This document shows positions 58,287 to 64,000 of a DNA stretch of 64,000 nucleotides, piece by piece. The DNA is from Hypholoma sublateritium FD-334 SS-4. Taxonomy: Eukaryota; Basidiomycota; Agaricomycetes; Agaricales; Strophariaceae. The DNA lies in assembly GCA_000827495.1 (NCBI GenBank), contig KN817664.1, forward strand, positions 1-64,000. Direction: 5' to 3'. How positions within the stretch are numbered: the stretch's first letter is position 1; every line of letters starts with the position of its first letter. The translations under genes were made by a program, and so were the position numbers. The notes below the pieces were generated by a model. The model was given only the letters and a program-made list of their open reading frames with translations, was not told the origin of the DNA and searched no databases.

Positions 58287-58516
58287 TAACTCCCATATTC
58301 TTCGCACTGCTGAATAGTTAGTTACACACGTAATATGTATTTGTATTGGTGGACTAGGGATTTGCTCGATGGCACAGGCTTTCAATGGTAGATCATATCA
58401 ACACGCGCTTTCTCTGCTGGCACTGACTGCAGTATATACACACGCCCAGAGAATATGTCCTGCGGCAATGTATGACGGATGACATTATAAGCAAGTACTG
58501 GTCGAAGATAACAGTA

Positions 58517-61500
58517 CTACAGAGTATCCCTGACGAAGCCCAAAGTGCCCAGAGAAGAACTAATCAACTCGAGTACACGTCGACTTTCCCTTTGCTGCAC
58601 CTGCACGAGGCTTTCCAACGCGTCTTGCAGTTCTACATTGGCCACGAGCACGTCGCCATGCATCCGCAAGAAGACGTTTTGCATAGCCTGGACGGCTTCG
58701 AAGTCGCGATGCGAGAGCAGGCGCTGCGTAAGCGCGTGCATGAACAGAGACAGGCTGTCGAGTGTCATCAACGACCGGAGCTCGAGGTCAAGCGCCGCGG
58801 GAGAGAGCATCTTGGCATAGTTGAAAAAGCCCTCATCTAGACGATTGGATCAGAGACCAAACGGTGTTTGGCTGCAGACAGACTTACAGTCTCCTGTGGA
58901 TTCTTCAGCAGCGAGCTTTTGCCCGAAGATACTTTCTGCCCCCATTTTGGCCTTCTCCAGTTTCCGCGAAGATTTTGTGTCTTTTTGTGGTTCCTTGACC
59001 TCCGGCGCGAACCGTGTGTCGACGCCAGGCAAAGTAGGCAGGAAGAAGGGGGCTTGCTCAGGTGCTTTCGGCGCTTCTTTGGGCTTGTTACGTTGCTGCG
59101 GATACAAAGTTCAGCATACGCCTTAATTTTTAGCAAAGAAATACTTACTTGGATTACTTCCAGATTAAGGAGGGTTTGCCAGCGCGAGCGGGGCAGAAGT
59201 GTCAGGGTGATGAGCTCGCCGTCTAGTTGCGGCGGTGTCGAGAATACGTCGACAGGCGCATCCTTCACAGTGAGCGCAGTAAGAGCGTCCAGAACTAGAC
59301 CGACGAGGATTTGAGGTCAGAATTAGATATGGTTGGGCGATCAAACACACCTTCTTCCTCTTCCGACCCTTGCATCGACGGGAGCGACACATCGAATATA
59401 TCGCTGTCGCTCACACTCTGGAATGATACGTCTGCATACTGGGCGCGGTTGGCCCTTGATATAGCCTGCGTTAATTACTTTCTTTGAAAGTCCACCAAAG
59501 TTAGCTCACCATAGAAATATTCCGACACTATCTACATGGGCAGTTGCCAGGAAATCATTTGTCGGTGAAAACGAGATACTTGTGGCGACACTGGATGTGC
59601 GGAATGCATCTATCAGTCGGCCAGTCGGGACATCGAATGTCCGTATAACCGAGTCCAATGAGGTAGCCACGAGCCAGCGCGAGTCAGGGGAGAAAGTCTA
59701 AGTAACTTGAGTCTCCGGCATTCAAGATGGATTTAGTGAAAACTTACAATGTCGAGAATACGGCCATGGAAACCACCTAATTCTCTCACTATTCTCCTCG
59801 TTTCAATGTCGATAATTCGGACGATCATGTCATCCGATATAACAGCAAGGAGGCCGTTATCGCGGTGCAACAGTATTGAAACTGCCGTTGATGGTAACAC
59901 CACTGTGTGCTCTAATTTTGTGGTTTGGAAGTCAAAGAACTATTTCAAGATATGTCAATTTATGATAGTACCTCGGCGCATCAAAAGTCGAGACATACGT
60001 TGATCGTTCCGTCAAGAGTACTCGCAATGACGACCTGGTTTAATGAATCGGTGGCCAAACCTGTAACCGATCTCTCACTCCGCTTTGCGGACCCAGAATA
60101 GAATCGGGCCGCCACTTCAGCCGGGCAAGGTCCCAAAGTAAAAGATTTGCGTTTGATACCGGACTGCATATTCCACATATGAATCTGGCCTGTCGCAGAG
60201 CTGGCGAGGCCAAAATTGCCACAGGCAGTCACACACACGGCCTGTGGAGACAGATTAGAAAACATATTCTTTACTGAGATATCTTGATGCTCACCTTAGC
60301 AGGACCAACAACATCCCGTTCTTTGCCTTTGGCTATGGAGTCAGCCGTAAATCCAAGACTGAATTTTCCTAGGCGTTTCCCTTGCATTGTCCATGTACGA
60401 GCGAACGTTTCATCGGTATGTGATGTGATAATGTCGTCCCAATCTTTCGATCTGGCAGAAGAATACGATATTGATGTGATGGGCGGGAATTTGAGAGAGG
60501 CTAGGGGAATTGACAACGATGTCGCCTTTTTGAGAAGAGAACCTGTTGAGGAACGGTCATGGGTCAGGATGCATTATCAATATGCTAAGTTTATGACAAA
60601 CCTTGCGATAATTCAAACGACCTCGAGTCGCGCACCACAGAGGTACATCGGAGACTCCGATCTCGGGATGCAGTAAGTAATTGCTTTCCGTCGCCCGCGT
60701 GATATCGAATGAGGTGAGGAGGGCTGCGATGCCCGGATCTGAATTTCAAGAGCCTTGGTGGTGCGGTGGGCGAGTCGAACAGCCATTGCTATCGAAAGAA
60801 TATGAGATGCAGCCAACAGCGAGAAAAATATGTACGTACTTTGACACTGTTGTCTTCACTGGATGTGATGAGGACAGGTTGACCGGGAACCCATTCCACG
60901 CCCGTGATCGCTGCATCGTGCGCGCCTCGGACCATGTGCAATAAACGGCCACCTTCATTGAGATCCCAGAGTGCTATGTGCCCAGCTGAAGAAGCGGATG
61001 CAAGTACAGGGTGTCCGTCTAATAACGGGCATGGCAAATTCAGATACATCGCTCAATATACGCGGGCAATAAACTGCGACTAACCGCTTCGGAAACCGAG
61101 GGCCCTGACGCCCCCTCCTTCCATGAACATCCTCATTAGACGTTCATCGGCGCGAACGTCGTATATAGATATTTCTCCAGAGGTGTAACCGATTCCGACG
61201 ACGTCGATTGCAGGAGATTGCACCAACGCTGTTATTGCTGTGCCGTGGCACCTTGACCCTGACGCGTCAATGTTCGGATTTGACAATAACCGTGCAGCAG
61301 GAAACTGGTGGATCTGCATTCTGAACGAAAAGGATGAGATTGTTGAAGTAGGGAAGATGAATAATGCCACAAACTTGGTTCGCGTGTTCCACAGCTGTAT
61401 ATCACCTTGACTGCTAGCTACGACAACCTTGTTGAGATATGTGGCGGGGTGAAGAATCGATGTGGCCGAGAAGTTAGCATCGAACTTTATTGTTGATTCA

Positions 61501-62171
61501 AGCTCTGTGGATGAAGCTCAAGCTCAATTACAGTGTGTAGAGGAACATTAGAAAAATCGTACCTCCGTCTGCCATGTTCCAGATAAACATGTAGTCGCCA
61601 TTTTCATTCAGCGCAAGTAATTGCGAGCCGAAAATCGTGATGAACGCAAGGTTAGTTTCAAGTGGATTTGATAACCGCAGCACCTTAGTAGAGTTAAGCT
61701 TGGAAACGTGGAGCAGCAAAACAACGTACCTCTTTGCCACGAATATATTTTATAATATAGATCCCTGACGCGATCCAAACCGCGTTCCCGTCCATAGCCA
61801 TACATGAGATATGGTCTGGTGCTTCAGGACCTAGATAGAGAACGTTGAGAGCCGTACACCAGCACGGTGGAAATGTAAATGACATACATACCAACAAAGA
61901 GCAAGGTCATCTTTCCCCCTTCCCATAGCGCCCATGACTTTCCAAGGCACGTCAAAATGTGAACTTTGGGTCCTTCGGTTGCGCCTTTGTGTGATCGTGT
62001 TTGCAGTACGAAAGGTATATGGTTCGTAATCAATCCAAGGGCCCTAAAAGGTACAAAAAGACGGGGTCCTCTGGTAGCCTTCGCAGGCGCATCGCTCGAA
62101 CTTTCCTGGCGGAGCCTCTTTCGAGGCGGTTGAGAAGCAATATCGATATCCATTGAAGAGTTGACAGTCAT
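58517..62171 (-). CDS. Small-subunit processome protein UTP21
   Basis: Fifteen minus-strand exons (62171-61892, 61830-61730, 61683-61563, 61504-61375, 61320-61085, 61018-60840, 60788-60602, 60542-60295, 60241-59999, 59939-59748, 59697-59510, 59454-59351, 59294-59149, 59095-58888, 58836-58517) add up to 960 residues without frame loss. The start FVPFRALGLITNHIPFVLQ is typical of UTP21 (WDR36 in animals). Two WD40 propellers follow, with blades such as GEISIYDVRADE, GHIALWDLNEGG, LLTASRDRSLR, GQIHMWNMQSG and WLVATSLDSVIRTFDV. The C-terminal Utp21 domain contains PFFLPTLPGVDTRF and a helical end. The protein works in the nucleolus in early 18S rRNA processing. A nearby in-frame ATG at 62153 is an alternative start. 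Confidence 0.92.
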
Positions 62172-63310
62172 TTTGTTGGTAGTGTGTATTTTATGTGTTC
62201 GTCGCGGACATGAAGCGTACCCAAGATGTATAGCGCTAAGCAGGGCGCTCGTGGTTTGGCATTTGCTCAAGAGTCAATGAACGGAAAGAAGTCAAAAATT
62301 TGACATCACGTGGTACTATAAGCGGCCCGTAGTCTAAGTCTCCCGTGCGGCACCTGCTGAGTGCTCTTCTCAACGATCTTCTTTCTCATCATCACCATTA
62401 CCACTGGCAGCTTGGCTGTGCACAATTGGCCGCCCATGCTCACAATCCCTCGTCTAAATCTGTATTCTATGTGGCTCGACCCCCTTTTCTAGGCTATAGG
62501 ACACCTACGCCACTGCCAGTGCTGAACGGGGCTCACTCATTATATCTTGCATATCGCAATTGGTGCAGCCGGTTGGCAGCCGGACGATCTACTGTAGCGC
62601 TCGAACTTGTCACCTCCAGAAAACCCTCTCTACAATGCGCTTTGAGCGATGTACTCTTCATATCTCTCGTCGTCAAGGGCACTGTGTTAGACAGAAATGT
62701 GACCACCATGGCTGCCAGTGAGTGGACTGTCATTCGACTCACCAGGTGCCTGTCATATGTCAGGCGGGTGCAATATGCCGGGTATGAATTGTGGTTATAC
62801 CGCCTGCTTGTCACTGCCTTGGGTTTCTTGACAGCAATTTGCGCGCTCGAAGTCACTCTACCCGTCGATTTTACCTCCTGGTCTGCTGCCTTTGCATTCG
62901 ATTTATTGGACGTTCCTGCATAAAAAAAGTCTATTTCACGCAGGTACACTTTATCTTTCAAAGTGGCATTGATCTGCGCGATTCTCTGGTCCTCTCTGTG
63001 ATATCTATATCATCTCGCCTTGATTCGATCAATCAGCTAATTTTATATGTATCGCAAAAGTTCTCCGCGCGCTGTAAGAAACAGCGCCTGCCATCCTCTA
63101 CTGACAGTTCTTATTCCAGGTAGCATCAATATGTCATTCTAAACAACCACCACGACTTGTTGCGAGAGTATAAAACCTCGTCGTATCCTCTCATACTTCT
63201 GCAGTTCGTTCTTCGTTTTAATTCCTTGAGCAGGTTGATCCTTGCTTCATTCTTTTTTTTCTTCTTTTTTAATCTTTCGAAAATCATTTTCTCTCCCTTA
63301 TCTTATCAAT
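62172..63310. other. Divergent promoter region
   Basis: Between UTP21 and the secreted gene. Long frames exist on both strands near 62.3-62.9 kb but show no protein-like conservation that I recognise. The TATA box is listed separately. Confidence 0.5.
63169..63175 (+). promoter_or_regulatory. TATA box of the secreted gene
   Basis: TATAAAA lies 136 bases before the ATG at 63311 and is followed by a long T/C-rich leader, a pattern of strongly expressed fungal genes. Confidence 0.6.
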
Positions 63311-64000
63311 ATGAAGAACCTCGCTTTCGTCGTCCTTTCCGTCATTCTTTCGGCTGCCGCCTCTCCTCTCGGCGACCGTGTCGTCTTCCGCAGACACAGT
63401 TCCGTTCCCGTCTCCCGTCGCTTTGTACTTGAAAGGTAAATTCAGTCGACTTCTATCTATAATAAGCTAACGTCGAATATCTATTAGCCGTACGACTGCT
63501 CCCGCCGCATGTGCTGCGCTCCCCCCTTCTGCGTCGACTTCTTCCTCGGACCCTTCAGCTTCGGATGTCCCAGTGGCTGCTCCTCCCGCAGACAACACCA
63601 CCACCACGGACCCTTCCCTTAGCCTCCCTGGAAATGCTACCACGGTCGCTGCCCCGTCCACAGCAGATAATTCCACTGCTGCCGCCAATGCCACCCTCAG
63701 TGCTCCAACTGCGTCGGTCAACCCCACTGCAGCGTCCAACAGCACCTCCTCTCGCCGCTCTACCCGCTTCTGGGCGCGCGACCACAGCTTCGGCGAGTCC
63801 TTCGGCATCGACGACAAATTCTCGGTGCACGACTCGACGTCGATCTCCTTCGAGGAGAGCGTCTCCACCTTTGTGGAGACCTGGGAGACGCTCTGCCTGT
63901 CCAGCGGCGGCGACATCTTCACGAACGACCCCTGCACCACGCTCGCCGGCTTTTCGGGCATCGATGCGCTTTTGGAGACCGCAGACCCCTGCGACCAGCA
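63311..64000 (+). CDS. Secreted hypothetical protein, cut off by the window edge
   Basis: Exon 1 is 63311-63435 and exon 2 runs from 63488 past the window end. The start (MKNLAFVVLSVILSAAASP) is a signal peptide. A Ser/Thr/Ala-rich linker with repeated Asn-x-Thr sites follows (DNTTTTDPS, NSTAAANAT), then a compact region RFWARDHSFGESFGIDD, FEESVSTFVETWETLC, SGGDIFTNDPCTTLAG and DALLETADPCDQ. Regularly spaced cysteines point to an extracellular, disulphide-bonded fold. Similar proteins occur in many agaricomycetes without known function. The C-terminus is missing. Confidence 0.8.

Noticed and set aside
62345..62961. Overlapping long frames on both strands (192 residues plus, 142 residues minus)
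   Set aside because: Neither shows a recognisable domain, splice pattern or protein-like conservation; the overlap suggests chance open frames in promoter DNA.

Overview
The window reads as nuclear DNA of a filamentous basidiomycete, most likely an agaricomycete mushroom. The genes are dense and intron-rich, with introns mostly 45-70 nt and GT..AG borders. The families present (HeLo-like/NACHT/WD40 proteins, DUF5648, DUF3074, large tandem membrane-protein families) are typical of that group. Twenty-four protein-coding gene models, one of them running off the right edge, and one pseudogene could be supported. Exon joins were worked out by hand from splice sites and frame; every complete multi-exon model closes on an intact reading frame. 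No tRNA, rRNA, CRISPR array or intact transposon was recognised.

Layout. 1-8.8 kb: a cluster of single-pass membrane proteins with beta-rich ectodomains (two tandem near-copies, a decayed copy between them, and a diverged inverted member). 9.4-18.7 kb: phosphopantetheine adenylyltransferase, a GPI-type haem peroxidase, the recombination factor Swi5 with a 15-nt microexon, the autophagy lipase ATG15 and a secreted DUF5648 protein. 19.4-26.4 kb: a leucine-rich hypothetical protein, a WDR53-like protein, a Tim17-like membrane protein, dynactin p27 and an F-box protein. 27.0-34.6 kb: a tight housekeeping block of a glutamine-synthetase-fold enzyme with four microexons, a DUF3074 START-like protein, mitochondrial ribosomal bL27, SKP1 and the mRNA guanylyltransferase. 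36.0-40.4 kb: a 1,349-residue NLR-type protein (HeLo-like region, NACHT, WD40). 40.4-51.2 kb: two long GC-rich stretches with one small conserved gene between them. 51.2-58.3 kb: a stand-alone HeLo-like protein ending in two HET-s-like repeats, a divergent orphan gene, a GDVG-type hypothetical protein and guanine deaminase. 58.5-64 kb: UTP21 and the start of a secreted protein.

The most interesting signal is at 51.2-52.1 kb: a small HeLo-like (MLKL/HET-S class) protein whose C-terminus carries two copies of a QxFxGNQVF motif 31 residues apart. This matches the plan of fungal amyloid-signalling cell-death executors. An NLR with its own HeLo-like N-terminus lies 11 kb away, flanked by diverged direct repeats, so this part of the window looks like a self/non-self recognition neighbourhood. 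Other points of note are the tail switch between tandem receptor-like paralogues, the microexons in SWI5 and the glutamine synthetase gene, and two GC-AG introns.
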